DNA of 64,000 nucleotides from a virus: IMG/VR virus record IMGVR_UViG_3300036768_000843, positions 1 to 64,000 of that record; one strand, 5' to 3'. Shown piece by piece: positions 7,349 to 15,633 of this stretch (position 1 is its first letter; each line of letters starts with the position of its first letter). The notes under the pieces were generated by a model. It saw only the letters and a program-made list of their open reading frames with translations, ran no database searches and was not told where the DNA came from. The position numbers and the translations under genes were made by a program.

Positions 7349-8659
7349 TCACCTGTCGGCTCTCCGACGGCGACGGTACAGCACGTAGCCGCCGCCCGCG
7401 ACAGCGACCGTACCAACGATCGCCGCCCACATGAGTGGGTTCTTCCACCGAAAGAACTTGTCGCGCTCTTCACCGCCAGGCACTTCACCGGCTCCCGGCA
7501 ACGTCGTGACCTCGGCCGCCTTCACGTAGCCCGATGGCGGTGGGGGCGTGACATCGGATTCTCCGAGTCCGATGCAACTCTCCTGCAGGCAGCGAAAGTA
7601 CTCGCTGTGCTCGCCGAGCCCGCGCCCCGGCTGCGCGCCGACGGATCCGACAGGACAGTAGATCGAGTACACCTTGCGCGTCCGATTGAATCGGGCAATG
7701 CAGCCCTTGTAACGTCCCTCTTTGACGGGCTCAGTGAGCGGTTGTGCCGAGGGTGGGGGCGGTGACGCTTCCGGTACGAAATCCGAAGGCGTTGGTTCGG
7801 TCGGCGTCGGTTCCTTCGTTCCGGTCGGTTCCTTCGTTCCGGTCGGCGTCGGTTCCTTCGTTCTGGTCGGTTCCTTCGTTCCGGTCGGCGTCGGTTCCTT
7901 CGTTCCGGTCGGCGTCGGTTCCTTCGTTCCGGTCGGCGTCGGTTCCTTCGTTCCGGTCGGCGTCGGTTCCTTCGTTCCGGTCGGCGTCGGTTCCTTCGTT
8001 CCGGTCGGCGTCACCGTCACCGGCAGGCAGCCTGCCGAAGTAGCTACAGTTCCCGGAGGACATACGGGCGCGGCCGTTCGAGGTTGGTAAACCGGCAGCG
8101 TGACGGCTTGACCCGCACGGAGCGGTTCCCAGTGTCCGGGAACTGTCGGCGTCGCTGGGACCCAGGTGATCCTGGCCCACTTCGCGATCTCGTACGCCAG
8201 CACATCGGCGTAGCGCGCGAGGTATTCGGGCGTCGGCACAAAGTCGATGATCGCGAGTTTTCCGCCCGCTTCTCGCGCGATCGGCAAGTAGGCGTTCAGT
8301 GTGCGTTGATCGATTCGGCCATCGACGGTCAGTGGCGCAGCAGCGGCCTTGCCGAGCTGCACGAGCCGCCGGATACCGAAGTTGATCAGCGTCTGCAGTG
8401 TCTTGAACGAGAAGTCGGCTGCCGGAGATGCAGCCGTGCAAACGCTGGCGACGCACACGTAAGGCGGCGCAGCTGGCATCGGAGCCGGCATCGGTCGTGG
8501 CGCGGGTAGCGGAGTCGGCATCGGCTGTGGCGCAGGCAGCGGAGCCGGCATCGGCTGTGGCGCGGGCAGCGGAGTTGGCATCGGCTGCGGTGCCGGCGTG
8601 AACGTCGATGTTGTCGACGTCGTCGAGACGCCGTTTCGAGTCATGACCGCTTGCAGCAT
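7349..8659 (-). CDS. C-terminally anchored protein with Pro-rich and Thr-Pro repeats
   Basis: A 436-aa protein. Residues 15-65 repeat a P-x-P-M-P-A/T pattern. A domain at about 80-210 (FKTLQTLINFGIRRL, VDGRIDQRTLNAYL) resembles the peptidoglycan-binding-like domain of genes at 8660 and 29768-31617. Then come GTKEPTPT repeats, a Cys-pair region (CIARFNRTRKVYSIYC), and a membrane helix (LMWAAIVGTVAVAGGGYVLY) with RRRRR. The layout fits a cell-wall-reaching stalk anchored in a membrane. It abuts the gene at 8660 with no gap. Confidence 0.75.
   Translation of the reverse strand: MLQAVMTRNGVSTTSTTSTFTPAPQPMPTPLPAPQPMPAPLPAPQPMPTPLPAPRPMPAPMPAAPPYVCVASVCTAASPAADFSFKTLQTLINFGIRRLVQLGKAAAAPLTVDGRIDQRTLNAYLPIAREAGGKLAIIDFVPTPEYLARYADVLAYEIAKWARITWVPATPTVPGHWEPLRAGQAVTLPVYQPRTAAPVCPPGTVATSAGCLPVTVTPTGTKEPTPTGTKEPTPTGTKEPTPTGTKEPTPTGTKEPTPTGTKEPTRTKEPTPTGTKEPTGTKEPTPTEPTPSDFVPEASPPPPSAQPLTEPVKEGRYKGCIARFNRTRKVYSIYCPVGSVGAQPGRGLGEHSEYFRCLQESCIGLGESDVTPPPPSGYVKAAEVTTLPGAGEVPGGEERDKFFRWKNPLMWAAIVGTVAVAGGGYVLYRRRRRADR
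7789..8016 (-). repeat. 24-bp variable repeat encoding GTKEPTPT
   Basis: About eight near-identical 24-bp units with one shorter variant near 7860. Unit count is a whole number of codons, so copy changes would lengthen or shorten the stalk without a frameshift. Confidence 0.9.
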
Positions 8660-9622
8660 TTACGCACTCCGTTTGCGGCGAATGAGGAAGTAGCTTCCAC
8701 CACCGAGAGCAGCCACGCCGCCGACCGCCGCCCAGAACTTCCAGTTCTTGTAGAACGGCAGCCGGCCCGTCGCTTTCTGACCTTCTGTCTCGTCGACGAT
8801 CCGAACACCAGGTGCAGCTTCAGGCAACACGTCGCGCTCGACGTAAGGTGCTGCAGCTTCGAGCACCTCACCAAACGCCGCTGTGACAGGCACAGCGACG
8901 TGCCACATGAGATCCTTGCGGCTGCGCCACTGGATCGATCCTGCCGGATACTTCAAAGGTTGCGTACTCGGAGGCCGAAAGAACTCGGCCGGTCCGATGA
9001 CCGTCAAGCCGTACTTCGTTGGAGGCGTCGTCGTCGTCGGAGGCGCAAGATCTGACGGAGACACGGAACCCGGCACCAGAATCCCGATGACTTTCAGAAG
9101 CGTTGGTGCGGCCTCGCTCAACTCTCTGAAAAACGTATTGATGGCGTTCTGGATCGTATTCGCAATGGATTTGACCTTTGCGCAGAGGGCGCTTTCAGGT
9201 CCGGCATTGGAATACAGCTTACTTGCATACGAACTGCACAAGCCCTCGACGACTATCGAAGAAATCAAGGAAATCTTCGACGTATCTCGTAGCAGAGCCG
9301 GAATGCTCAATGAGATAACCGGAACCTTGGCGAGCGTCGCATCCATGTCTTGCAGTGCTTTGAATGCGCTCTGAATCCTCGAAGCGACTGTTTGCGAAGC
9401 TTGCGCTGCAATCGCGCTTGCGAAAGCGCCGCCTCGATCACGGATGATCTCGTAGATGGCGGCGGCGGTGGCACCATCCATGACGCCACTAACCTTGACG
9501 TTCTTGCCAGCTTTTATCAGCGCATTCTGAAGCGCTTTGATCGTCGCTGGGTCGTAGCCACCAAGACCGGTGCCGTGGAAAGTAGGCGCACCCAACGAAT
9601 CCTGAAATTGGATAGCGAGCAT
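8660..9622 (-). CDS. peptidoglycan-binding-like protein with C-terminal anchor
   Basis: A 320-aa protein. The N-terminal 70 residues (PATIKALQNALIKAGKNVKV, then GVMDGATAAAIYEII) follow the helix-x-DG-x-A-x-x-I plan of PG_binding_1 domains. The middle is helical. The last about 100 residues (a WRSRKDLMWHVAVP strand region, YVERDVLPEAAPGVR, then FWAAVGGVAALGGGSYFLI and RRKR) are almost identical to the end of the gene at 11489, in DNA as well as protein. Likely membrane-anchored and facing the cell wall. Confidence 0.75.
   Translation of the reverse strand: MLAIQFQDSLGAPTFHGTGLGGYDPATIKALQNALIKAGKNVKVSGVMDGATAAAIYEIIRDRGGAFASAIAAQASQTVASRIQSAFKALQDMDATLAKVPVISLSIPALLRDTSKISLISSIVVEGLCSSYASKLYSNAGPESALCAKVKSIANTIQNAINTFFRELSEAAPTLLKVIGILVPGSVSPSDLAPPTTTTPPTKYGLTVIGPAEFFRPPSTQPLKYPAGSIQWRSRKDLMWHVAVPVTAAFGEVLEAAAPYVERDVLPEAAPGVRIVDETEGQKATGRLPFYKNWKFWAAVGGVAALGGGSYFLIRRKRSA
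8708..8950 (-). repeat. duplicated C-terminal module, copy 1
   Basis: Long stretches match 11543-11770 with only scattered differences, interrupted by a short length difference in the middle. The match is at DNA level, so the copy event or a conversion event is recent. Confidence 0.85.
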
Positions 9623-9679
9623 CCGCGTCAGCTCCTTGCGATCGAACTTCTCAAAGCTACGCGTCGCGCCGTTGGCTTG

Positions 9680-11479
9680 TCAAACCGCATCACGACGCCG
9701 ACGGTAGACCGTGTAGCTCGTACCGGCGACGGCGAGCGCGCCGACGCCAACGGCGATCCAAAACGCCGTGTTCTTGTACAGCGGCAGCGTTCCAGTTTGG
9801 CGCTGATACACAGATAGCGGCATGACCGTTGCAGTCTCTGGGGCGCTCGCGACTACGTCGACTTCGACGAAGGGTGCAGCGGCACCGAGCGCGTCTGACA
9901 GTGACGAACCTGCAGGGATCGCGACTCGGTAAGCGTGCAGCTTCGGATCGTAGGCTGCAATCGACCCCGACGGGTAGCGTGGCTTCGCGAGCGGCACGAC
10001 AGGAGGCGTCGCAGGAAGGGCAAGCTTTGGTGGCGGTGCAGTCGACGGCGGCGCAGTCGACGGCTCGGGCGGTTCGGGTGTCAGCGGTGGGGGTGGTGGG
10101 ACCTTCGTCGTCAAAAACTTGTAGATCGCGTACAGCAGTTCGGCGACGTCGAGTGCGGCACAAGCCGTCTTGCCAATCGCGGCACCGCCCGTGATAGCAG
10201 CGCCGGCAGCGGGCGTCGCGACGATGCTGGCCCCGGCTGCCGCGGCTGCCACAACGATGTCGTTGTTCACGAGCGCGCAACCGTACTTCTTGACGGCTCG
10301 ATAGACATCGTCGGCGTTCTCTTTGATCCAGTTCCACGTGTCCTGTGCGATGTCAGAGATGGCGTCTCCGATCGCACCTGCAGCTTCGCCAACGGCATCT
10401 GCCGTGGCTTTGACCGCGTCGGACATGAAGTCCCATGGATATTTCGACGAGGACGGCTTCGGAACCGGGATGATCTTCAAGCGCTGCGTCGTGACATCCC
10501 AGAACGCGCCCATGCGCGTGCCATCCGCACCTTGGAACGTCTTGAATGCGATTGCTCCGTGTCCGACCGTTAATCGTGCGAGCGTCGATGCGGACACTCC
10601 GAAATTGAAGCTGCTGGGAATTTGGATGTTGGCGAACGGCCCGAACTTTTGCTTCGCCTTCCAGGCGTCCTGATCGCTTTTTGCCAAGTTGGAAAACGGC
10701 ACGATGCCGTCGTACGTGTGGGTTCGGCTCCACTCCGACGGCACGATCTCTTTGCCGACCGGCCAGGGCCGACGATCTCGCACGACGATCGAGCCTGGCA
10801 GAGGTGATGAGGGCGGCGGCAGGACGCGCGAACCTGAAGGGACGTAGACGCCTCCCGGGCAACCAGATGGATTGGCAGCCGAGCACTCGCGCGGAGGTGC
10901 CGCCGTCGTCTGGGTCGGACACGGCTGTCCGGCTCGCTGTGGCACCCAGTGTCCTGGCATCGTCGCCGTCGCGGGAATCCAACAGTAGCCGGGCTGCGTC
11001 TGGCCGAGTCCACTCGACGTCTTCTTCACGGCGCGCAACGCGGTCGCGATTCCTCCCGCCACGTTCGCGATGGCAGCCTTGGCAGTTTCCACGCCCTTGT
11101 CGATCGCCCCGGCGACCTTGCCGCCACCCGGCGCGATCCGAATGATGCCCAGGAGCGCTTCGTAGATCTTGTCGATGATCCACGGCGACAAGACGAAGTT
11201 TATGATCGTCGAGCCGTACGGCAGCTTCTCGACGGGAGCTTTGATCAGCTTAACGACATCGAACGCCTGACCAATTCCTGCGTGCAGCTTATCGCCGACG
11301 ATCGGTACAGCGTTGGCCAGCGCGATGATCGTTCCGAGCGTCATCGTGCCGTCGTATGTACCCGGCGCGACGTCCTGCTTCTGGAACTCGGAGGCGATTC
11401 GTTGCAGCTGCTTTTGCAGCTCCTTGACGCCAACGTAACCGCCAACTGCTGTCGTTGTTCCGTTGAGGGGAACGAGCAT
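9680..11479 (-). CDS. large anchored protein of the same C-terminal family
   Basis: A 599-aa protein. The N-terminus (QKQLQRIASEFQKQDV, GTMTLGTIIALANAV) again resembles the peptidoglycan-binding-like domain. A Cys-containing Pro-rich centre is followed by amphipathic helices (DAVGEAAGAIGDAISDIAQ), an Ala-rich hydrophobic stretch (IVVAAAAAGASIVATPAAG) and a Pro-rich linker. The last 90 residues share the plan YPSGSIAAYD...VEVDVVAS... then AFWIAVGVGALAVAGTSYTV and RRRR. It has two possible membrane segments and could be a membrane-penetrating or pore-type protein; that is inference. Confidence 0.75.
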   Translation of the reverse strand: MLVPLNGTTTAVGGYVGVKELQKQLQRIASEFQKQDVAPGTYDGTMTLGTIIALANAVPIVGDKLHAGIGQAFDVVKLIKAPVEKLPYGSTIINFVLSPWIIDKIYEALLGIIRIAPGGGKVAGAIDKGVETAKAAIANVAGGIATALRAVKKTSSGLGQTQPGYCWIPATATMPGHWVPQRAGQPCPTQTTAAPPRECSAANPSGCPGGVYVPSGSRVLPPPSSPLPGSIVVRDRRPWPVGKEIVPSEWSRTHTYDGIVPFSNLAKSDQDAWKAKQKFGPFANIQIPSSFNFGVSASTLARLTVGHGAIAFKTFQGADGTRMGAFWDVTTQRLKIIPVPKPSSSKYPWDFMSDAVKATADAVGEAAGAIGDAISDIAQDTWNWIKENADDVYRAVKKYGCALVNNDIVVAAAAAGASIVATPAAGAAITGGAAIGKTACAALDVAELLYAIYKFLTTKVPPPPPLTPEPPEPSTAPPSTAPPPKLALPATPPVVPLAKPRYPSGSIAAYDPKLHAYRVAIPAGSSLSDALGAAAPFVEVDVVASAPETATVMPLSVYQRQTGTLPLYKNTAFWIAVGVGALAVAGTSYTVYRRRRDAV

Positions 11480-11488
11480 GAAGCCATC

Positions 11489-12148
11489 TTACGCGGCGCG
11501 CCGACGACGGAACAGTAGGACGGCTCCGGTTCCCGCTGCGGCCACGCCGCCGACCGCCGCCCAGAACTTCCAGTTCTTGTAGAACGGCAGCTGGCCCGTT
11601 GCTTTCTGACCTTCTGTCTCGTCGACGATCCGAACACCAGGTGCAGCTTCAGGCAACACGTCGCGCTCGACGTAAGGTGCGCCAGCGCCGAAGGCTGCCG
11701 TGGCGGGCGCAGCGACGTGCCACATGAGATCCTTGCGGCTGCGCCACTGGATCGATCCTGTCGGATACTTCGAGGTGGCGGGCGGCTCGGTCGGCGGTGG
11801 CTGCTCCGTCGATGGTTGTGGCGGCGCCATCGTGCGAACAACGTCGGTTGCCACAACTGACTGACGAAGCGCAGAGAGCTTCGACAGCGGCGGCGCAGTC
11901 ACGGGCTCTGACGGCAGCATCACCGTGCCGAGTGTCGGCACGGCCATGATCGTCGGTGTGTGCTGTTCCTGCTGCGGCGAGAAGCTGCCGCAGGCGGCGC
12001 GGGCACCGTAGGTGCTGTACGCGCCCATCGCAGCAGGCATGCGGTGGCTTGGGGCTGAACCGATGGTGCAAGCAAGTTCTCGAAGACGATCGATCTCCGA
12101 GCTGTCTCCAAGCGCCGCGCCCGGCATCTGACGTTCAGGAATGAGCAT
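11489..12148 (-). CDS. anchored protein sharing the duplicated C-terminal module
   Basis: A 219-aa protein. The N-terminal 120 residues are low-complexity (Thr, Pro, Ala) and unlike the gene at 8660, but from YPTGSIQWRSRKDLMW onward the sequence is nearly the same, ending FWAAVGGVAAAGTGAVLLF and RRRRAA. It heads the leftward run; only 37 bp separate it from the divergent transglutaminase-like gene, so promoters must overlap its 5' region. Confidence 0.75.
   Translation of the reverse strand: MLIPERQMPGAALGDSSEIDRLRELACTIGSAPSHRMPAAMGAYSTYGARAACGSFSPQQEQHTPTIMAVPTLGTVMLPSEPVTAPPLSKLSALRQSVVATDVVRTMAPPQPSTEQPPPTEPPATSKYPTGSIQWRSRKDLMWHVAAPATAAFGAGAPYVERDVLPEAAPGVRIVDETEGQKATGQLPFYKNWKFWAAVGGVAAAGTGAVLLFRRRRAA
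11543..11770 (-). repeat. duplicated C-terminal module, copy 2
   Basis: Partner of 8708-8950. Confidence 0.85.
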
Positions 12149-12185
12149 GGGGCCAGGCTATCAAAGACTGTGATATTTTTCGACC

Positions 12186-12977
12186 ATGCCCAGTCACGCA
12201 CTCGTCCGCCGCGCTGAACTTGGAGACGCTGACGGATTCAAGACGACGAAGTTCGAGAAGATTGCCATCGCGACGATGATCACTGGCAGTCTCGTCGTCA
12301 TCGGCGGGGCGCTCGCCTACGGACTCGCGTCGAAGCGTCGAACCAAGGCGCTGCGCGAGACGCTTGGGCGCGTTCAGGCGCGAGTGTCCAGAGGCGGCAT
12401 GACTTTGACGCATCACTACGATCCCGAGATGCCCATCGAACAGCGCGTCGGGATCTTGCAGGATCTCGTCTGGAAAGGTGTACAGAACCCGCAGATGCGC
12501 GATCTCGCGCTCGCGATCACGGGCAACGGCGTCCGCGACGTTACGGTGGGCCGACGCCGGTTTCGTGTGAAAGGCGCCAACTGTCCAGCGCGCGATGGAC
12601 TCTGCGAGGCCGAGGCAATCTACAACTGGACGAAACAGAACATTCGCTACACGGGTGACGTCGCTCCGGTGAAGATGCCAGGCGGCGACGTTGAAGGTGT
12701 CGATCTGTTCCAGAACGCTCTGCGGACAACCGAGTTCGGGGGCGGGGATTGCGATGACCACAGCGTCCTGAACGCAACGCTCCTGGCGTTGAACGGCATC
12801 CCGGCAAAGTTCCGGATCACGGCACCGAGCAAGAACAGCGAATGGACGCACATTTACGGGCTTGCAGGCTTGCCCAAGACCGGCCCGCAACGCTGGGTAG
12901 CGCTCGACACGACGCTGCCCGGCAACATGTTTGGACGCGAAGCGCCTCACGCGAAGCATCGCGATTTCGTCGCTTAA
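12186..12977 (+). CDS. transglutaminase-like cysteine protease, membrane-anchored
   Basis: A 263-aa protein. A membrane helix lies at about 26-48 (IAIATMITGSLVVIGGALAY). The C-terminal half is a transglutaminase-like domain: GGGDCDDHS carries the nucleophile Cys189, WTHIYG carries His232, and WVALDTT carries Asp251, so the triad is complete. Two extra Cys (ANCPARDGLC) lie upstream. The family includes proteases and cross-linking enzymes, found in phages and plasmids. Here it may process or cross-link particle or cell-wall proteins. It is divergent from the anchored-protein run. Confidence 0.85.
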   Translation: MPSHALVRRAELGDADGFKTTKFEKIAIATMITGSLVVIGGALAYGLASKRRTKALRETLGRVQARVSRGGMTLTHHYDPEMPIEQRVGILQDLVWKGVQNPQMRDLALAITGNGVRDVTVGRRRFRVKGANCPARDGLCEAEAIYNWTKQNIRYTGDVAPVKMPGGDVEGVDLFQNALRTTEFGGGDCDDHSVLNATLLALNGIPAKFRITAPSKNSEWTHIYGLAGLPKTGPQRWVALDTTLPGNMFGREAPHAKHRDFVA

Positions 12978-12991
12978 CGAAGGAAAATCCA

Positions 12992-13525
12992 GTGTCTCGT
13001 CGTCGTCGTCGTCGTCACTGCAGCGTGCTCTGGGACAGCTTCACCGACATGTTCGCGGCGCAAGCTGCGGCTGCCAAGCTGAATCGTCGCGGGTTCTCGG
13101 CTTACTACATCAAGAATCACGGAACCGGTCTTTGGGAGGTTCGATTCGAGGCTGATTGTGCCGATGTCGATTCGACGTCGTTTTCCGGCTCCGAGTACGA
13201 CTTTCAGTACCGCCGAGTCGATGACTACTTGGTCTACGAAGACTCCAGGACCGGTCGGACGGTTCGCGTGTGGTTCGGTGACATTGCTGACATCGGCGAG
13301 ACGTGCAAGCTGTGGCACGGTGGACAATGGAGCCCCTGCTACCGGTTCACGTCCGGTGACTTCTCTCCCAGGAATCTGCAAAACGTCCTCGACGAGCTAC
13401 GTGACGCGGCCAACGCGGCTGTGTACGACGAGGAGGACGAAGACGAAGTCAACGACTATATCGATCTGCTGTCCGCGATCGAGAGCCTCGAAGGCATTCT
13501 AGGTCGGCTCGGGCGCGCCGCGTAA
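12992..13525 (+). CDS. hypothetical protein with Arg-rich start
   Basis: A 177-aa protein with a GTG start 9 nt after an AAGGAA site, 14 bp downstream of the protease gene and so probably cotranscribed. It opens with six consecutive Arg, followed by a mixed domain (KLNRRGFSAYYIKNHG, LWEVRFEADCAD) and an acidic segment (DEEDEDEVNDY) before a final helix. Not recognised. Confidence 0.7.
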   Translation: MSRRRRRRHCSVLWDSFTDMFAAQAAAAKLNRRGFSAYYIKNHGTGLWEVRFEADCADVDSTSFSGSEYDFQYRRVDDYLVYEDSRTGRTVRVWFGDIADIGETCKLWHGGQWSPCYRFTSGDFSPRNLQNVLDELRDAANAAVYDEEDEDEVNDYIDLLSAIESLEGILGRLGRAA

Positions 13526-13529
13526 CCGA

Positions 13530-14084
13530 TCAACGAGTCGATCCGGCTCGAAGCTTGGCTTGCTGGAGCGCCATCGCGAATGGACTCTGCAAGACATCGC
13601 GACGAGAGAAACGGATCAGCTTCTCGCCGACGCGGACGCAGGGCAAGAGCTTGCGATCGACCTGCCGGCGTATCGTGATGGGACGAACGCCGAGGAGCTC
13701 TGCGACTTCACGAATCGTCAAAAGCGGTTCCACGGGTTCGTCGGCGAGCCATTCGTCGAGCGTTTTCTCGTCGAGCAGAAGCTTGTGCGTGTTGGTACTG
13801 TGCGGTGCCGATCTGGCGTGCTCGGCGATGTATCGAAGGAGCCTCTCGCGCGGGTAGTACCACTTGCCATGGTGGCGATATGCCGCGAAGCGATCGTGCA
13901 GCGTCGATTCTAGTTCCTGTGCCGCCTGCGATGTCTCGCACGCAACAGTGCCGAGGACTCGCAGAGCGCAGGCGTTGTCGTTGCACAGTCCGATGAATCT
14001 CGTTGCGAAATCGTCCGATTTGCCGATCTTGATCAGCTCGTGACTTGTGTCGGCCTGCAGAAAGTAAACGACAGGCTCTGTCAT
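13530..14084 (-). CDS. GIY-YIG-like (T5orf172-type) domain fused to excisionase-like HTH
   Basis: A 184-aa protein. Residues 1-95 (VVYFLQADTSHELIKIGKS, then ESTLHDRFAAYRHHGKWYY) match the T5orf172/MUG113 branch of the GIY-YIG superfamily, here with YFL and IKIGKS strands, an H-x-x-F motif and a WYY motif. Residues about 120-165 (LLTIREVAELLGVRPITIRR) are a MerR/excisionase-type HTH. A DNA-binding nuclease or a regulator is plausible. The start overlaps the stop of the small HTH gene upstream (ATGA). Confidence 0.8.
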   Translation of the reverse strand: MTEPVVYFLQADTSHELIKIGKSDDFATRFIGLCNDNACALRVLGTVACETSQAAQELESTLHDRFAAYRHHGKWYYPRERLLRYIAEHARSAPHSTNTHKLLLDEKTLDEWLADEPVEPLLTIREVAELLGVRPITIRRQVDRKLLPCVRVGEKLIRFSRRDVLQSPFAMALQQAKLRAGSTR

Positions 14085-14290
14085 TTCTTCCGGCGCAGGT
14101 GGTTGAGGACCTCTTCAGGCATGTAGCGAGGGCTACCTCCGACGGAGATTGCCGGTGGGAGTTCGCCGCTGCGCACAAGCCGGCGCAGCGTCGCTGGGCT
14201 CACGCGCAAGAACTTGGCAAGGTCACGTGGAGCCATGGGCCGACTCCATGCTGGATGAAGCTTCACGGGCGGCGCAGTAGGTGCAGTCAT
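14081..14290 (-). CDS. small excisionase-like HTH protein
   Basis: A 69-aa protein. MAPRDLAKFLRVSPATLRRL plus GGSPRYMPEEVLNHL is the classic HTH_17 layout (helix-turn-helix followed by a wing that reads R-Y). A longer start at 14350 adds 20 basic residues. It is translationally coupled to the GIY-YIG/HTH gene and both lie beside the palindrome at 14388-14415, which makes autoregulation likely. Confidence 0.8.
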   Translation of the reverse strand: MTAPTAPPVKLHPAWSRPMAPRDLAKFLRVSPATLRRLVRSGELPPAISVGGSPRYMPEEVLNHLRRKK

Positions 14291-14387
14291 CGATTGCCCC
14301 AACGTAGCGGTGAGACGGCGTTTTCGCGGTTTCATCAGCGACGATTGCAATCTAACACCGATCGCGAACTGCGTGCTGATTGCGGCG

Positions 14388-14415
14388 TTTCGTGATCACC
14401 ACGATGATCACGAAA
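14388..14415. promoter_or_regulatory. candidate operator, perfect inverted repeat
   Basis: TTTCGTGATC and GATCACGAAA are perfect 10-bp arms with an 8-bp spacer, in the divergent region between the HTH gene and the gene at 14489. Position and symmetry suit a dimeric repressor or excisionase. Confidence 0.7.
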
Positions 14416-14488
14416 AGATGCAGTTAAGTACTCGTAATTCCACGCGATTCATATTGCGGTTGGCGGAACGATCTTCTACCGTAGTGCC

Positions 14489-15340
14489 ATGCTCCACCTG
14501 ACCCACCAGATGCACGCCCAGCTGCACTGGCGTCCGGATGCGATCACACGCACGGGCGTCATCGAACCGATGTGGATCCGTCAGGTGTCGCCGGTCGACA
14601 TGGCACGGCACACGATCGATCCTTTCATTGCGAGCGTGCGCGCGCCGGGTCCAGGTGTATCGCCCGCGCCTTCGCCAGAGAGCCTCGCCTACGCTGCAGG
14701 CCAGCTCGCACAGCTGTTCGCGCAAGGCCGCAAAGGCATTCTCTGCCTGGGCACCGAGAAGATCACGGTCAGTCCCGATCAGCCGCCGATGGGCGGCGTC
14801 GTCGGGACGGTCGTGCAGGCGGCGCAGGAACTGGCGCGTAGCGGTTCGGCGACCATCGAGATCGGCGGCCGGCGCTTGATCGTCAACGTGAGCCGCGGCG
14901 AGCCCGAAGTCCGTCCGGCACCGTCCGTGACGACGTCGAACCCAAACATCAAAACGGAAACTGCCCCGTCGACGCCGCCGCAGATGAGTGTCGCCGCACG
15001 GCCGGAGCAGCGGAAGAGCGGCCTTGGCCAACCCTCGCTACCGAAACCAGGCCACGTGCCGGCGACTCCGTACTTCGACTACGCACGTGCGTACCAGCGG
15101 CTCAACTACACCGATAACGTCTGGGCGCGCCGCAACTTCCAAGCGAAGCTCGCGAGTCGGTTCGTGCCGCAGCCCGTCATGCAGATGCACGCGGCGAGTC
15201 ACCAGCCGATTCACTACGCACAAGCGCAGGCCAAAGCGCCACTGGCAAGTCGTCCATTGATGGCGCAGCGCCGCTGGCCGCATCCCGAAGCGGTGTGGCC
15301 GCGCAGTGTCACCGTCAACGCTCGTCCGGAGCAGCGCTGA
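14489..15340 (+). CDS. hypothetical protein, possible structural
   Basis: A 283-aa protein. Residues 1-140 form a folded domain (AYAAGQLAQLFAQGRKGIL, ATIEIGGRRLIVNVS). The rest is a Pro/Gln/His-rich extended region with YFDYARAYQRLNYTDN. Not recognised. It opens the rightward run 14489-17245 that ends in the candidate capsid gene, so a particle role is inferred from position. Confidence 0.65.
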   Translation: MLHLTHQMHAQLHWRPDAITRTGVIEPMWIRQVSPVDMARHTIDPFIASVRAPGPGVSPAPSPESLAYAAGQLAQLFAQGRKGILCLGTEKITVSPDQPPMGGVVGTVVQAAQELARSGSATIEIGGRRLIVNVSRGEPEVRPAPSVTTSNPNIKTETAPSTPPQMSVAARPEQRKSGLGQPSLPKPGHVPATPYFDYARAYQRLNYTDNVWARRNFQAKLASRFVPQPVMQMHAASHQPIHYAQAQAKAPLASRPLMAQRRWPHPEAVWPRSVTVNARPEQR

Positions 15341-15381
15341 TCCCGATGCCGAGCATTTTCACGATCGACGGAGTGGAATCC

Positions 15382-15582
15382 ATGAGCGAAAAGCGCAAGG
15401 CACGCGAGAAGACGCTTGCCGGTACGGCACCGGTCGTCGGCGACTGCAAGACCGTGAAGAATCCCCGCACGGGCTGCGAGATCCAGCTCTGCTACGTCGG
15501 CGTCGGCGCGACGACCAAGTCCGGCAAGAAGAGCCGGACCGGTTGGGAGTTCAAGAAGGGTTCATATCGCTGCCCGCGCTGA
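15382..15582 (+). CDS. small basic Cys-containing protein
   Basis: A 66-aa protein, Lys/Arg-rich, with four Cys (GDCKTV, TGCEIQLC, YRCPR). It resembles in make-up the basic proteins at 5830 and 27974. It lies between two likely structural genes. Could be an internal nucleic-acid-binding protein. Confidence 0.65.
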   Translation: MSEKRKAREKTLAGTAPVVGDCKTVKNPRTGCEIQLCYVGVGATTKSGKKSRTGWEFKKGSYRCPR

Positions 15583-15633
15583 GCGCGCAGGCGAGCTTTC
15601 ACGACAAGAACGAAAGGAAAGGACGAAACGATC

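Noticed and set aside
6113-12148. MYXO-CTERM sorting signal for the anchored proteins
   Set aside because: The C-termini have helix plus Arg but lack the invariant Gly-Cys of that signal.
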